From assembly GCA_020443425.1 (NCBI GenBank), contig JAGRIE010000008.1, forward strand, positions 1-64,000: a stretch of 64,000 nucleotides of DNA, in the 5' to 3' direction. This DNA comes from Halioglobus sp. GTDB taxonomy: Bacteria > Pseudomonadota > Gammaproteobacteria > Pseudomonadales > Halieaceae. Positions 26,051 to 34,529 of the stretch are shown piece by piece (the stretch's first letter is position 1; every line of letters begins with the position of its first letter). Under the pieces are notes generated by a model, which searched no databases, was not told the origin of the DNA, and saw only the letters and a program-made list of their open reading frames with translations. Position numbers and translations under genes: made by a program.

Positions 26051-26953
26051 ATGGGCGCCTTCTACGTAGCACACGAGTACTGGTTTGCGGTTTTCCAGCT
26101 GGTGATGGCCATGCTGGGAATGGGGGCCACGCTTACCGGCCGTGACTTTCGCGATGTGGTGCGGGAGCCCAGGGCTGTCACCATCGGGTTGGCAGTGCAA
26201 CTGCTGCTGGTGCCGCTGGCCGCCTTTGCCTTCCTGCGGCTGCTGGGTGTCAGTGGTGGCGTCGCTATCGGCATCGCCCTGATTGCGTCGATCCCCGGCG
26301 GTACCACCTCCAACATCTTCACCTTTTTTGCCCGTGGCAACAGTGCGCTGTCGATCAGTATCACAGGTCTCACCACGCTGGCCTGCCTGGTGACAACACC
26401 ACTGATTCTCGCAGCATTGATCAGCGACAGCCTGCCGGCGGAGTTCACGATGCCGACAGGGCAGATTGTCAGTGAAATCGCCTTCACCCTGTTACTGCCG
26501 TTGGCGCTCGGTATGCTGTACCTCTACCTGTATCCGGCGCAGGCTGTCGCGGTGTCAAAGTGGTGTATACGCGCCTCGCTGCTGGGCATCGTGTTGATCG
26601 TAGTGGGGTCGATGACGGCGGGGCGCCTCGATATCGAGGCGTTCGGCCTCGGCAACGTGGTGCTGGTTGTCTCCTTTACCCTGGCGCTGGTGGCGATTGG
26701 CTGGCTGGCATCGCGCCTGCAGCGACTCCCCACGCCGGATGCCACTGCGATTGAGTTCGAGGTCATCGTACGCAACGTCAATCTGGGTGTGATGCTGAAG
26801 GCCTCACTGTTCCCCGCCTCCGCAGTGGCAACCGGTCATCTGGGTGACGCGGTGATGTTCACACTGCTGCTGTACGGCGGGTTGCAGCTGGCTGTTGCGG
26901 CAGTACTGGTACCGCGCTATCGCACCCAATACGCAAGCGGTGCGGCGCCCTGA
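26051..26953 (+). CDS. Bile acid:sodium symporter (BASS) family protein
   Basis: A 300-residue transporter with nine to ten hydrophobic helices. Its family signatures are LIASIPGGTTSNIFTFFARGNSALSISITGLTTLACLVTTPLI (the discontinuous-helix crossing region) and FEVIVRNVNLGVMLKASLFP near the C-terminus. BASS proteins couple sodium to uptake of bile acids, pantoate or other organic anions. Acr3 arsenite exporters are distant relatives, but this protein shows the organic-anion type SIPGGTTSN rather than Acr3 features. Position before the arsenic operon is therefore probably coincidental. A ribosome site (AACAGGAAACAGC) precedes ATG 26051. Confidence 0.85.
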   Translation: MGAFYVAHEYWFAVFQLVMAMLGMGATLTGRDFRDVVREPRAVTIGLAVQLLLVPLAAFAFLRLLGVSGGVAIGIALIASIPGGTTSNIFTFFARGNSALSISITGLTTLACLVTTPLILAALISDSLPAEFTMPTGQIVSEIAFTLLLPLALGMLYLYLYPAQAVAVSKWCIRASLLGIVLIVVGSMTAGRLDIEAFGLGNVVLVVSFTLALVAIGWLASRLQRLPTPDATAIEFEVIVRNVNLGVMLKASLFPASAVATGHLGDAVMFTLLLYGGLQLAVAAVLVPRYRTQYASGAAP

Positions 26954-26998
26954 GCGCACTGTCATAAAAATTTAACAGACGTTCCCGGTGCTGGGCAC

Positions 26999-27041
26999 TT
27001 TACATATATGATTCTGCATATATACTTTTTTCCATATATAT
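26999..27041 (+). promoter_or_regulatory. ars operon promoter with ArsR-type inverted repeat
   Basis: -35 TTTACA (26999-27004), 16-bp spacer, -10 TATACT (27021-27026). The spacer is occupied by the inverted repeat ATATATG-ATTCTG-CATATAT (27004-27023), and a further CATATATAT (27033-27041) follows. Operators of this AT-rich imperfect dyad type are typical for ArsR/SmtB repressors. ArsR from this operon probably represses here and releases on As(III) binding. Confidence 0.7.
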
Positions 27042-27051
27042 TTGGCGTGGG

Positions 27052-27468
27052 ATGGTTGGTGGAATGAAGCGTAAAGTGCTGTTTTTGTGCACGGGTAACT
27101 CGGCGCGCTCGCAAATGGCGGAGGTGTTGCTGAGGCATCTGGCGGGCGAGCATTTCGATGCCTTCAGCGCCGGCACTGCGCCGGAGCAGGTGGATCCGCG
27201 TACGATTCAGGCGCTGGAGGATTTCGGCTTCAGCGCGGAAGGCCTGCATTCCAAGTCCCTGGGGGATCTGGGTGATCAATTTTTTGATTTTGTTATCTCC
27301 CTGTGCGACAAGGCCACTCAGGAGTGCAAGAACTTTCCCAATGCGTCCGAAATGATGGCCTGGGATTTCGAGGATCCCCGCAGCCGCTCCGGTCTCAAGC
27401 CGTTTGAGATCACATTGCGGGAGATCAATGAGCGCATCAAGATGTTTGTACTGGTGCAGACAAAGTGA
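27052..27468 (+). CDS. arsC: Arsenate reductase, thioredoxin-coupled LMW-PTP type
   Basis: A 138-residue low-molecular-weight phosphatase-fold arsenate reductase. The P-loop is CTGNSARS (nucleophile Cys13), and the resolving pair sits in SLCDKATQECKNFP (Cys85 and Cys92, six residues between). This is the Cys10/Cys82/Cys89 arrangement of pI258-type ArsC that uses thioredoxin. It reduces arsenate to arsenite in the cytoplasm. Start at ATG 27052 or 27064; neither has a strong ribosome site, and the mRNA leader would be short. First gene of the ars operon, 12 bp before arsR. Confidence 0.9.
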   Translation: MVGGMKRKVLFLCTGNSARSQMAEVLLRHLAGEHFDAFSAGTAPEQVDPRTIQALEDFGFSAEGLHSKSLGDLGDQFFDFVISLCDKATQECKNFPNASEMMAWDFEDPRSRSGLKPFEITLREINERIKMFVLVQTK

Positions 27469-27480
27469 GGCTGCGGCAGT

Positions 27481-27825
27481 ATGGATCCGGTGCAATTCTA
27501 CAAATGCCTGTCTGATGAAACGCGATTGCGCTGCCTGTTACTGATTTATCACGAACAGGAATTGTGTGTCTGCGAACTGACCGGGGCGCTGCGGGAAATC
27601 CAGCCGAAAGTATCCCGGCACCTGGCGCAGTTGCGGCAGTGTGAAATACTGCTGGATCGCCGCCAGGGGCAGTGGATCTTTTACCGGGTGAATCCGGATC
27701 TGCCGCAATGGGCGAAACAGGTGCTGGACGACACTCTCGTCGGGAATATGTCATTCCTGGAAGAAAACCTTTCCAGCCTGCGCAGGATGGGTGACAGGCC
27801 CGCCCGTGTGCAGGCCTGTTGTTAG
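27481..27825 (+). CDS. arsR: ArsR-family arsenic-responsive repressor
   Basis: A 114-residue winged-helix repressor. The HTH region LCVCELTGALREIQPKVSRHLAQLRQCEIL contains the As(III)-binding pair ELCVCEL (Cys29 and Cys31), as in the classic ArsR alpha3 site, and the wing RRQGQWIFYRV is standard. An extra CC pair ends the protein (VQACC), which may add a thiol ligand. It probably binds the dyad in the promoter upstream of arsC and so autoregulates. Confidence 0.93.
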   Translation: MDPVQFYKCLSDETRLRCLLLIYHEQELCVCELTGALREIQPKVSRHLAQLRQCEILLDRRQGQWIFYRVNPDLPQWAKQVLDDTLVGNMSFLEENLSSLRRMGDRPARVQACC

Positions 27826-27918
27826 CCGTTGTTGCTGCGCCCAGGCCCCTGCTGAAAAATGTCATGAAACTGCGGTAGCGTTGCCTGGGTCCAGTGTTTT
27901 TTTGTACGGAGTATTTGC

Positions 27919-28929
27919 ATGGAAATAAAGGTCGGTGTTAACGGTCTGGGTCGAATGGGGCGCCTGGTCATGCGCGCCGCCTGGGCGATGGAGGGAGTGC
28001 GGTTTGTGCAGGTGAATGATCCGGGCGGTGACGCCAGGACGTTTGCACACCTGCTGAATTACGACTCGGTGCACGGGGTATGGGAACACCGGGCAGAGAG
28101 TGACGGGGAGGACCTGCTGGTAGCGGGCCAGCGTATTCCGTGCAGCGCAAACCCGCGGATAGAGGACACCGACTGGTCCTCCTGTGATGTCGTGATCGAG
28201 GCGTCCGGGAAATTCAAGAAAAAGGCGGTGCTGGAAGCCTATCTGCGCCAGGGTGTTAGCCGCGTGGTGGTGACCGCGCCGGTGAAGGAGGAGGGTGTGC
28301 TGGATATCGTGATGGGCGTGAACCACGACCGCTACCTGCCTGCGTCCCACACCATTGTCAGCGCAGCCTCGTGCACCACCAACTGCCTGGCGCCGGCGGT
28401 GAAAGTTATTCACGAGGGCCTTGGCATCAAACACGGCTCGATGACCACTATCCACGATATCACCAACACCCAGGTGATCCTGGATGCGCCGCATAAAGAC
28501 CTGCGCCGGGCGCGGGCCTGCGGTATGAGCCTGATACCGACAACCACCGGGTCGGCAACCGCAATCACGCATATCTTTCCCGAACTGCGCGGCAAGCTCA
28601 ACGGCCACGCCATCCGCGTCCCGCTGGCCAATGCCTCGCTGACGGATGTGGTGTTCGAGGTGGCGCGGGAGACTTCCATCGAGGAGGTCAACGGCCTGCT
28701 GCAGGCGGCCTCGCAGGGGGAGTTGAAAGGCATTCTCGGCTACGAGGAACAGCCGCTGGTGTCGATAGACTACCGTACCGACCCGCGCTCCTGTGTGGTC
28801 GATGCGCTCTCCACCATGGTGGTCAATGGCACCCAGGTGAAACTGTATCTGTGGTATGACAACGAATGGGGCTATGCCAATCGCACCGCAGAGATCATGC
28901 AGATGGTTGCGCAGCCGGACCGGGCCTGA
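27919..28929 (+). CDS. ArsJ-associated glyceraldehyde-3-phosphate dehydrogenase
   Basis: A 336-residue type I GAPDH. It has an NAD-binding start ([19 protein letters not shown]), the active-site [22 protein letters not shown] with catalytic Cys and downstream His, and [13 protein letters not shown]-like ending [16 protein letters not shown]. Immediate linkage to arsJ (8 bp) identifies it as the arsenic-operon paralogue. In that system it uses arsenate in place of phosphate to form 1-arseno-3-phosphoglycerate, which ArsJ exports. It departs from glycolytic GAPDHs in its N-terminal third, for example [22 protein letters not shown]. The assignment follows from established knowledge of the gapdh-arsJ pair. 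Confidence 0.88.
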   Translation: MEIKVGVNGLGRMGRLVMRAAWAMEGVRFVQVNDPGGDARTFAHLLNYDSVHGVWEHRAESDGEDLLVAGQRIPCSANPRIEDTDWSSCDVVIEASGKFKKKAVLEAYLRQGVSRVVVTAPVKEEGVLDIVMGVNHDRYLPASHTIVSAASCTTNCLAPAVKVIHEGLGIKHGSMTTIHDITNTQVILDAPHKDLRRARACGMSLIPTTTGSATAITHIFPELRGKLNGHAIRVPLANASLTDVVFEVARETSIEEVNGLLQAASQGELKGILGYEEQPLVSIDYRTDPRSCVVDALSTMVVNGTQVKLYLWYDNEWGYANRTAEIMQMVAQPDRA

Positions 28930-28937
28930 GCTGTCGC

Positions 28938-30158
28938 ATGCTCTCCTCCCTGTCAGAGGGTGTGCGCCAGTACCTGCTGATCACCTTTAACTACTGGTCG
29001 TTCACGCTGACAGATGGCGCCCTGCGTATGCTGGTGGTACTGCACTTTCACCAGTTGGGCTACAGCCCGCTGGAAGTCGCCATGCTATTCCTGTTCTACG
29101 AGTTTTTCGGCGTGGTCACCAACCTGGTCGGCGGTTGGCTGGGTGCGCATATCGGTTTGAATGCCACGATGAATGCGGGGCTGCTGCTGCAAGTTGCGGC
29201 GCTATCCATGCTGCTAGTGCCTCAGGACATGCTCACGGTGGTGTGGGTAATGGCCGCGCAGGCACTCTCGGGTATCGCCAAGGACCTGAACAAGATGAGC
29301 GCCAAAAGCGCCATTAAAACGCTGGTGCCGGCGAACGCGCAGGGCACTCTGTACAAATGGGTGGCGATACTCACAGGGTCCAAGAACGCGCTGAAGGGGG
29401 TGGGTTTCTTCCTCGGTGGTGTGATGCTGTCCCTGTGGGGCTTTCGTGAGGCAGTACTGCTGATGGTGGCGGCGCTGGCAGCGGTCTGGGTGTTCAGCAT
29501 CATGAACCTGAAGAAAAGCCTGGGTAAGTCGGTCAACAAACCCAGGTTCAGCCAACTCTTCTCCAAGAGCCGGCCGGTGAACAGCCTCTCGGCGGCCAGG
29601 CTTTTCCTGTTTGCTGCCCGCGACGTCTGGTTTGTGGTCGCGCTGCCGGTCTACCTGACATCCGCCATGGGGTGGGATCACTGGGCCGTCGGCGCCTTCC
29701 TCGCGAGTTGGGTGATCGGGTACGGCTTTTTCCAGTCCATCGCGCCGAGGTTTACCGGCAGCGCTGCCGGCAAGGTCCCCGACGGGGTTGCCGCCTTCCG
29801 GTGGGCGGTCGCGCTGTCGCTCGTACCGGCGGCTATTGCGCTGGCGATGGCACAGGGTGTCGGGGCGGACGCCAGCCTGCTGCTGGGGTTGATGGTGTTC
29901 GGTATCCTGTTCGCGGTGAACTCCGCGCTGCACAGCTTCCTGATTGTCAGCTACGCGCGGGAGGAGGGGGTTTCGCTGGATGTGGGATTCTATTACATGG
30001 CGAATGCCATGGGACGACTGCTGGGGACGGTACTGTCGGGCTGGGTCTACCAGACCTGGGGTATAGGCAGTTGCCTGTGGATCTCCAGTGTGCTGATTGC
30101 CCTGTCGGCGATAGTCGCCCTGTCACTGCCCCGGGGGAGTGCTGCGACGGCGGTGTAA
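28938..30158 (+). CDS. arsJ: ArsJ organoarsenical efflux MFS permease
   Basis: A 406-residue 12-helix major facilitator. The N-terminus VRQYLLITFNYWSFTLTDGALRMLVVLHFHQLGYSPLEVAMLFLFYEFFGVVTNLVGGWLGAHIGL is characteristic of ArsJ. The central loop has KDLNKMSAKSAIK and SKNALKGVGFFLGGVML. It expels 1-arseno-3-phosphoglycerate made by the adjacent GAPDH; the product hydrolyses outside to arsenate. The gene starts 8 bp after gapdh. No arsB or acr3 arsenite exporter is visible in the window, so arsenite made by ArsC must leave by a pump coded elsewhere. Confidence 0.9.
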   Translation: MLSSLSEGVRQYLLITFNYWSFTLTDGALRMLVVLHFHQLGYSPLEVAMLFLFYEFFGVVTNLVGGWLGAHIGLNATMNAGLLLQVAALSMLLVPQDMLTVVWVMAAQALSGIAKDLNKMSAKSAIKTLVPANAQGTLYKWVAILTGSKNALKGVGFFLGGVMLSLWGFREAVLLMVAALAAVWVFSIMNLKKSLGKSVNKPRFSQLFSKSRPVNSLSAARLFLFAARDVWFVVALPVYLTSAMGWDHWAVGAFLASWVIGYGFFQSIAPRFTGSAAGKVPDGVAAFRWAVALSLVPAAIALAMAQGVGADASLLLGLMVFGILFAVNSALHSFLIVSYAREEGVSLDVGFYYMANAMGRLLGTVLSGWVYQTWGIGSCLWISSVLIALSAIVALSLPRGSAATAV

Positions 30159-30164
30159 GTGCGC

Positions 30165-30380
30165 TCAGGCAGTGATATACCGCACCAGCACGACCACACC
30201 CAGCACGATGATGATGAAGTAGGTCGCGGCTGCGATAAAGATATGCAGGCCATTGGCGCGCTGGAAGTCCTCCACGCGCTGCGACCGTTTGCGCACGCCG
30301 ATGTGCCCCGCAATGATGATTGAAAGCACCTCCCTGAAAGACAGGGGCCTGGGCTTTTCATCGGTATCCGGGTTATCCAA
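30165..30380 (-). CDS. DUF2970 small membrane protein
   Basis: A 71-residue protein with the DUF2970 pattern. A polar N-terminus is followed by LSFREVLSIIIAGHIGVRKRSQRVEDFQRANGLHIFI, then one strong C-terminal transmembrane helix (AATYFIIIVLGVVVLVRY). Such proteins are widespread in Beta- and Gammaproteobacteria and have no known function. It converges with arsJ, stop to stop at 6 bp. The 320-bp region upstream (30381-30700), shared with the divergent kinase gene, has an AT-rich patch at about 30411-30460 but no promoter I can define. Confidence 0.75.
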   Translation of the reverse strand: MDNPDTDEKPRPLSFREVLSIIIAGHIGVRKRSQRVEDFQRANGLHIFIAAATYFIIIVLGVVVLVRYITA

Positions 30381-30700
30381 AAGCGGACCTGCTGGGTTGG
30401 CGGGTGATCGGCCTATAATAACATCTGATTAACATATTGTGATAACTACATTTAAATGGTCGGCGTGAGTCCAGTCGCGACGACCGCCCCGGCAACGGTG
30501 GTGTGAGCGGACAGCCTGAGCAACCGGTTGCATCCCGTGGAGCGGACCGGCTGCGGCTATGGAAACTTTGGCGCCCCTGTGTTAACAAGGTCCGCAGTGG
30601 TTCGTTTTCGGTACACAGCTGGAACGAGCCGAGTCTGCGAGCGCAGTAACCTTCAACAGCGCGGCGGCCTGCGGGGTGCCGGGTGCCAGGGAGTGAGTCG

Positions 30701-32293
30701 GTGTCCCCAGATATACAGAGCCAACAGGTGCTTATCCAGGCGTTATGCCGGCCGTCGGTCTTCCCGCATGCCACCGATGACCTGACCTTGCTGGAAACCC
30801 ATATCTCCTGGGTGATCCTGTGCGGCGACTATGCCTATAAAATCAAGAAAGCACTCGATCTGGGGTTTCTGGACTGCTCCACGCTGGAGCGGCGCAAGCT
30901 GTTTTGTGAAGAGGAGTTGCGACTCAATCGCAGGCTCGCACCTGACCTGTATCTGGAGGTGGTGCCGATTACCGGGACAGTGGCGCAGCCCAGCCTGGCA
31001 GGACGGGGTGCGGCGCTGGAATATGCGGTCAAGATGCGGCGCTTCCCGTCGTCAGCGCTGCTGAGTGACCTGGTCGATGACGGCCGCCTCGGGGCCGGGC
31101 ACATCGACCAGCTGGCCGCTCAGATTGCCAGTTTTCACCAGCGCATTGCCGCGTCGGGAGATGACACCTTGTACGGGACCCCCGGGCATGTCCACGCGCC
31201 CGCCCTGGAAAACTTCAGCCAGATTCGCGAGCGTATCGATGAGCCGCGTCACCTGGAGACGGTGGAGTGCTTGCACACATGGACAGAGCAGGAATACCAG
31301 CGCTGCGCCCCGGTGTTCGAACAGCGTAAACGCCAGGGTTTTATCCGCGAGTGCCACGGCGATATGCATCTGGGCAATATGGTGATGATAGCGGATGCGC
31401 CGGTTATTTTTGACGGTATTGAATTCAACCCGGAGTTGTACTGGATCGACGTGATGAGTGAGATTGCGTTCCTGTGCATGGATCTGGAACACCATGGGCG
31501 TCCTGACTACGCCAACCGGTTCCTGAACGCCTATCTTGAGCTCACCGGCGATTATGAGGGCGTGCAGGTCTACCGCTACTATCTGGTATACCGCGCTATT
31601 GTGCGGGCCAAAGTGGCCAGCATCCGGGTCGAGCAGGTGGCCGACACTGAAACGCCCTCTGCGTCGCGGCATGAATTCGACCAGTATTTGCAGCTCGCCC
31701 TGCAGTACTCACGGGGCCGGGCTCCGGTACTGCTGATCACGCACGGTCTGTCCGGTAGTGGCAAGTCGACGCTGTCAGCGCGGCTCGCTGGGCAAATGGG
31801 GGCGATACGCATCCGCTCGGACCGCGAGCGACAGCGACTATTGGGTCGGGGCAGGCGCGACGGGCAGGCGGCTGGCATCAATGCGGGTGTCTATTCGGAG
31901 GATGCGACGGCGCAGACCTACGCCGTCCTTGAACAGCTGGCGGAGAGCGTGCTCAGCGCCGGCTGTCCGGTGATTGTCGATGCGACTTTTCTGTCGCGCG
32001 CACAGAGGGAGCCATTCAGGCGGTTGGCAGCGCGACTTGGCGTGCCGCTGCGGGTGTTGTCCTTCCAGGCAGAGCCCGAGGTGTTGAGGCAGCGCGTGGT
32101 GGCGCGGGATGCATCGGGGCGCGACATCTCCGAGGCAGACCTGGGTGTGCTTGAGTACCAGCTGCAGCATTACGAAGGGCTGGACGCCGATGAAGCCAGT
32201 GAGGTGGTTGTTATCGATACACAGCGCCCTTGCAGCGGCCAGGATATGGCCGCGCAACTCAAGCACTCACTGCCTGAAGTAACGACTCGTTGA
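30701..32293 (+). CDS. APH-like domain fused to P-loop (zeta/gluconokinase-like) kinase
   Basis: A 530-residue two-domain protein from GTG 30701, with AGGGAG upstream; another GTG six codons earlier is possible. Residues 1 to about 330 are an aminoglycoside-phosphotransferase-like kinase domain with Brenner-type CHGDMHLGNMV and the metal-binding IFDGIEFN. The C-terminal 190 residues are an AAA_33/gluconate-kinase-like P-loop domain with ITHGLSGSGKSTLSARLA, the base-recognition/lid-like RIRSDRERQRL, and VDATFLSRAQREPFRRLA. This domain pair (COG2187+COG0645) is common in Proteobacteria, but its substrates are unknown. Antibiotic resistance should not be inferred from the APH-like label. Confidence 0.85.
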   Translation: MSPDIQSQQVLIQALCRPSVFPHATDDLTLLETHISWVILCGDYAYKIKKALDLGFLDCSTLERRKLFCEEELRLNRRLAPDLYLEVVPITGTVAQPSLAGRGAALEYAVKMRRFPSSALLSDLVDDGRLGAGHIDQLAAQIASFHQRIAASGDDTLYGTPGHVHAPALENFSQIRERIDEPRHLETVECLHTWTEQEYQRCAPVFEQRKRQGFIRECHGDMHLGNMVMIADAPVIFDGIEFNPELYWIDVMSEIAFLCMDLEHHGRPDYANRFLNAYLELTGDYEGVQVYRYYLVYRAIVRAKVASIRVEQVADTETPSASRHEFDQYLQLALQYSRGRAPVLLITHGLSGSGKSTLSARLAGQMGAIRIRSDRERQRLLGRGRRDGQAAGINAGVYSEDATAQTYAVLEQLAESVLSAGCPVIVDATFLSRAQREPFRRLAARLGVPLRVLSFQAEPEVLRQRVVARDASGRDISEADLGVLEYQLQHYEGLDADEASEVVVIDTQRPCSGQDMAAQLKHSLPEVTTR

Positions 32294-32299
32294 CCCGGT

Positions 32300-32597
32300 A
32301 TGCGTACTCTCGCGGCGGAGAAGTGGCTGGCGTTGATCCTACTGTTCCAGATGGCGCACAGCGGTGCGGCGCCACCACAAAGTGTCGCTGATTTTCACCC
32401 CGGTAAAGTCTATGAACGCAGTTTCTATGTCGACAGTAATCTGGAGTTTACGGTCCTGCATGAGCTCGCTCATGCGGTGATCGACATCAACCGCGTTCCC
32501 GTGCTGGGTGGTCAGGAGAGCGCTGCCGATCCAGCGGGCGTGATACTGCAGTGAGGAGTACATCAAGAACCGGGAGGCAACCGCTGCCGGGCAGTGA
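32300..32597 (+). pseudogene. DUF4344-type metallopeptidase-like protein, truncated
   Basis: The 84-codon frame 32300-32554 has a signal-like N-terminus (WLALILLFQMAHSGAA). It then carries FTVLHELAHAVIDINRVPVLGGQESAAD, the HExxH-containing signature of DUF4344 putative metallopeptidases, and stops after GVILQ. Family members are about 250-300 residues. Directly after the stop another frame continues plausibly as EEYIKNREATAAGQ and ends at 32597. This suggests a frameshift plus loss of most of the C-terminal part. It starts 6 bp after the kinase gene. Confidence 0.65.
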
Positions 32598-32632
32598 GGG
32601 CGCATGCCGTGCGAGGGCAGCAGTGATACCTG

Positions 32633-33373
32633 CTACTCCATGGCCAGTTTGATACTGAGCATCAGGGCCAGGCTGGAGCAGAAAGCGAGGAATGTCGTCA
32701 CATTGAGCCATGCGTTGGCGTGTTCCTTCACTTCCGGGACGAGGTCGGAAGCGCCGATATAGATGAAGTTCCCGGCCGCAAACGGGATGAGGAAGGCGAC
32801 GCTGAAATTCAGTGACAGCATGTAGGTCAGCACCCCGCCGAGCAGAAAGGTCAGGGCCGACAGGACATTGAACAGCAGCGCCTTGCGTCGTTCCCATCCG
32901 CCGTGTACCAGCACGCCGAAGTCACCCAGCTCCTGTGGTATTTCGTGGGCAGCGGCGATCAGCCAGGCCGTGATGCCGAGCCGGATGTCAACGATGAATG
33001 CCCCGGCGATCGCTGATCCGCCTATGAAGTTGTGCAGGCCGTCGCCAATGAGAATGAGGTAAGTCAGTGGCTTTTTGCACTCCGCGCTGGAACGGTGGCA
33101 ATGGTGCCAGTGCAGCAGCTGCTCGAGTGCAAAAAAAGTGCAGAAGCCGATAACTATCCAGACATAAAACCCCGTGCTGTCGCCATACTGCGCCAGCCCG
33201 GCCGGGATCATATGGAAGAACGCGCCTCCTATCAGCGATCCGGCCGCAATGGCTACCAGCGGCAGCAGAATCCTGTTCAGTGTGTCCGGCTTGAGCAGCA
33301 GGGTCACGCTGCCGATCATTGCAATCGCGCTCATCAGTATGCCGCCGACTACAATCCATGCGAGTGTTGGCAT
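32633..33373 (-). CDS. ZIP-family metal transporter
   Basis: A 246-residue ZIP permease with eight predicted helices. The metal-site motifs are DGLHNFIGGSAIAGAF in helix 4 and AAAHEIPQELGDFGVLVHGGW in helix 5, the standard HNxxxG and HExxxExGD signatures. A histidine/cysteine-rich loop (HWHHCHRSSAECKK) between helices 3 and 4 is the usual variable metal-binding loop. It probably takes up Zn2+ or another divalent metal. ATG 33373 (MPTLAWIVVG) has GAGGA upstream; an in-frame start 16 codons earlier is less likely because the extension is polar. Confidence 0.9.
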   Translation of the reverse strand: MPTLAWIVVGGILMSAIAMIGSVTLLLKPDTLNRILLPLVAIAAGSLIGGAFFHMIPAGLAQYGDSTGFYVWIVIGFCTFFALEQLLHWHHCHRSSAECKKPLTYLILIGDGLHNFIGGSAIAGAFIVDIRLGITAWLIAAAHEIPQELGDFGVLVHGGWERRKALLFNVLSALTFLLGGVLTYMLSLNFSVAFLIPFAAGNFIYIGASDLVPEVKEHANAWLNVTTFLAFCSSLALMLSIKLAME

Positions 33374-33578
33374 CGTTGGGGTATCCTCGGACAGTGATGC
33401 GGCCGCAACCTGTGGATTCAACCGGGGCGCCGCAGCGGTGCCGGCAAATCAGCCTGAAACCTGCAGTAATCATACGGCAGCGGCGACAGGCAGTAAAATA
33501 ACGCCAGCGCAGGGTACCGGGGCCGAGTGCAAGTGCATGCGCCCGCGGTGCCGGGACTGCGGCAGCCTGACGCCCCTG

Positions 33579-34529
33579 CTAACAGGTCGGCTTCAGGGTC
33601 CTGGTGACCAGCAGCAGGCCGGCATCGCGGGGGTCACGCGTGATGGTGTAGCCCTGAGCCTGGGCAAGTTTGTGCATCGCCTTATTGTCCCGCAGCATCA
33701 GGCCTTGCAGGCGTTTTATGCCCGCAATGGCCGCCGCCGTTGTGAGCCCTCTGAGCAGTTGTGTTGCGATGCCGCAGCCCTGCCATGCATCCGCCACTAC
33801 CACTGCGAACTCGGCTGTCCCCGCTGTTTCAGTCGGCATATAGCGGGCGACGCCAATCTGCTGTTCGCTGTCGCCGTCGCCAACCGTGGCGATAAAGGCG
33901 CAGCTTCTGGGGTAGTCGGGATGCGTAAACGCGTTCATCAATGCGGGTGGCAGCTGTTTGATATTCAGGAAAAAACGCGAGTGCTTCGATTGCAGCGATA
34001 AACCGTCAATGAAGGCTTTCTCCAGCGGTTCGTCATCCGGGCGCATCACGCGGAACGTGACTGGCGTTCCGTTGTAGAGTTGCCGGGTGTCGGGTGGCGG
34101 CGCGGTTGCGTCCTCCCCGGCAAGCGGCAGCAGCTCGCGCAGTCTCGCCAGCAGGAAGCCGCCCATCAGCGGTCTTGCGAGCACTTCCGTCGCGCCCGCC
34201 CGCAGCGCCTCGGCGCGAAAATCCGCACCGGGGTCATCGCTCAGGACCACCACGGCGAGGCACAAGCCCTGCCGGTGCAGCTCGCGTACCATGGCCAGGC
34301 TGTCCATGTCGGGCAGGTTATCGGTGACCAGTACACAGCCGCCCAACGACGCTGGGTTAGCGCAGGCCTGCAGGAACCCTGTGGCGCTGGCGTAGGCGCG
34401 AACCTCAATGCCGTAGTGACCCAGCAGCGTCGCAAGTGCTTGTGCAGTGCAGGGGTCGGGGCCCACGATATAAACACAGTGTGTGTCGCGCTTCTCCGTG
34501 CCAGCGGGGGGCGCGCCGGTATTAGTCAT
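33579..34529 (-). CDS. Receiver-like domain fused to Pat-type GNAT acetyltransferase
   Basis: A 316-residue protein. Residues 16-135 form a CheY-like receiver domain: VYIVGPDP, phosphoacceptor-position Asp70 in LVTDNLPDMDS, VVVLSDDP, and EVLARPLMGG where the conserved Lys is Arg119. The usual acidic pair near the N-terminus is reduced to GPD. Residues 157-316 form a GNAT domain: FRVMRPDDEPLEKAFIDGLSLQSKHSRFF, HPDYPRSCAFIATV, and acetyl-CoA loop WQGCGIATQLL. This matches the C-terminal domain of protein-lysine acetyltransferases of the Pat/PatZ type. It overlaps the upstream gene by 8 nt. I infer a signal-gated protein acetyltransferase. Whether the receiver can be phosphorylated is uncertain because the lysine is replaced. 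Confidence 0.8.
   Translation of the reverse strand: MTNTGAPPAGTEKRDTHCVYIVGPDPCTAQALATLLGHYGIEVRAYASATGFLQACANPASLGGCVLVTDNLPDMDSLAMVRELHRQGLCLAVVVLSDDPGADFRAEALRAGATEVLARPLMGGFLLARLRELLPLAGEDATAPPPDTRQLYNGTPVTFRVMRPDDEPLEKAFIDGLSLQSKHSRFFLNIKQLPPALMNAFTHPDYPRSCAFIATVGDGDSEQQIGVARYMPTETAGTAEFAVVVADAWQGCGIATQLLRGLTTAAAIAGIKRLQGLMLRDNKAMHKLAQAQGYTITRDPRDAGLLLVTRTLKPTC

Noticed and set aside
26051-26953. Acr3 arsenite exporter as part of the ars operon
   Set aside because: The protein has organic-anion BASS signatures, and the ars promoter lies downstream of it.
30701-32293. Aminoglycoside resistance gene
   Set aside because: The APH-like fold is fused to a P-loop kinase in a widely conserved housekeeping-type architecture; nothing shows drug modification.
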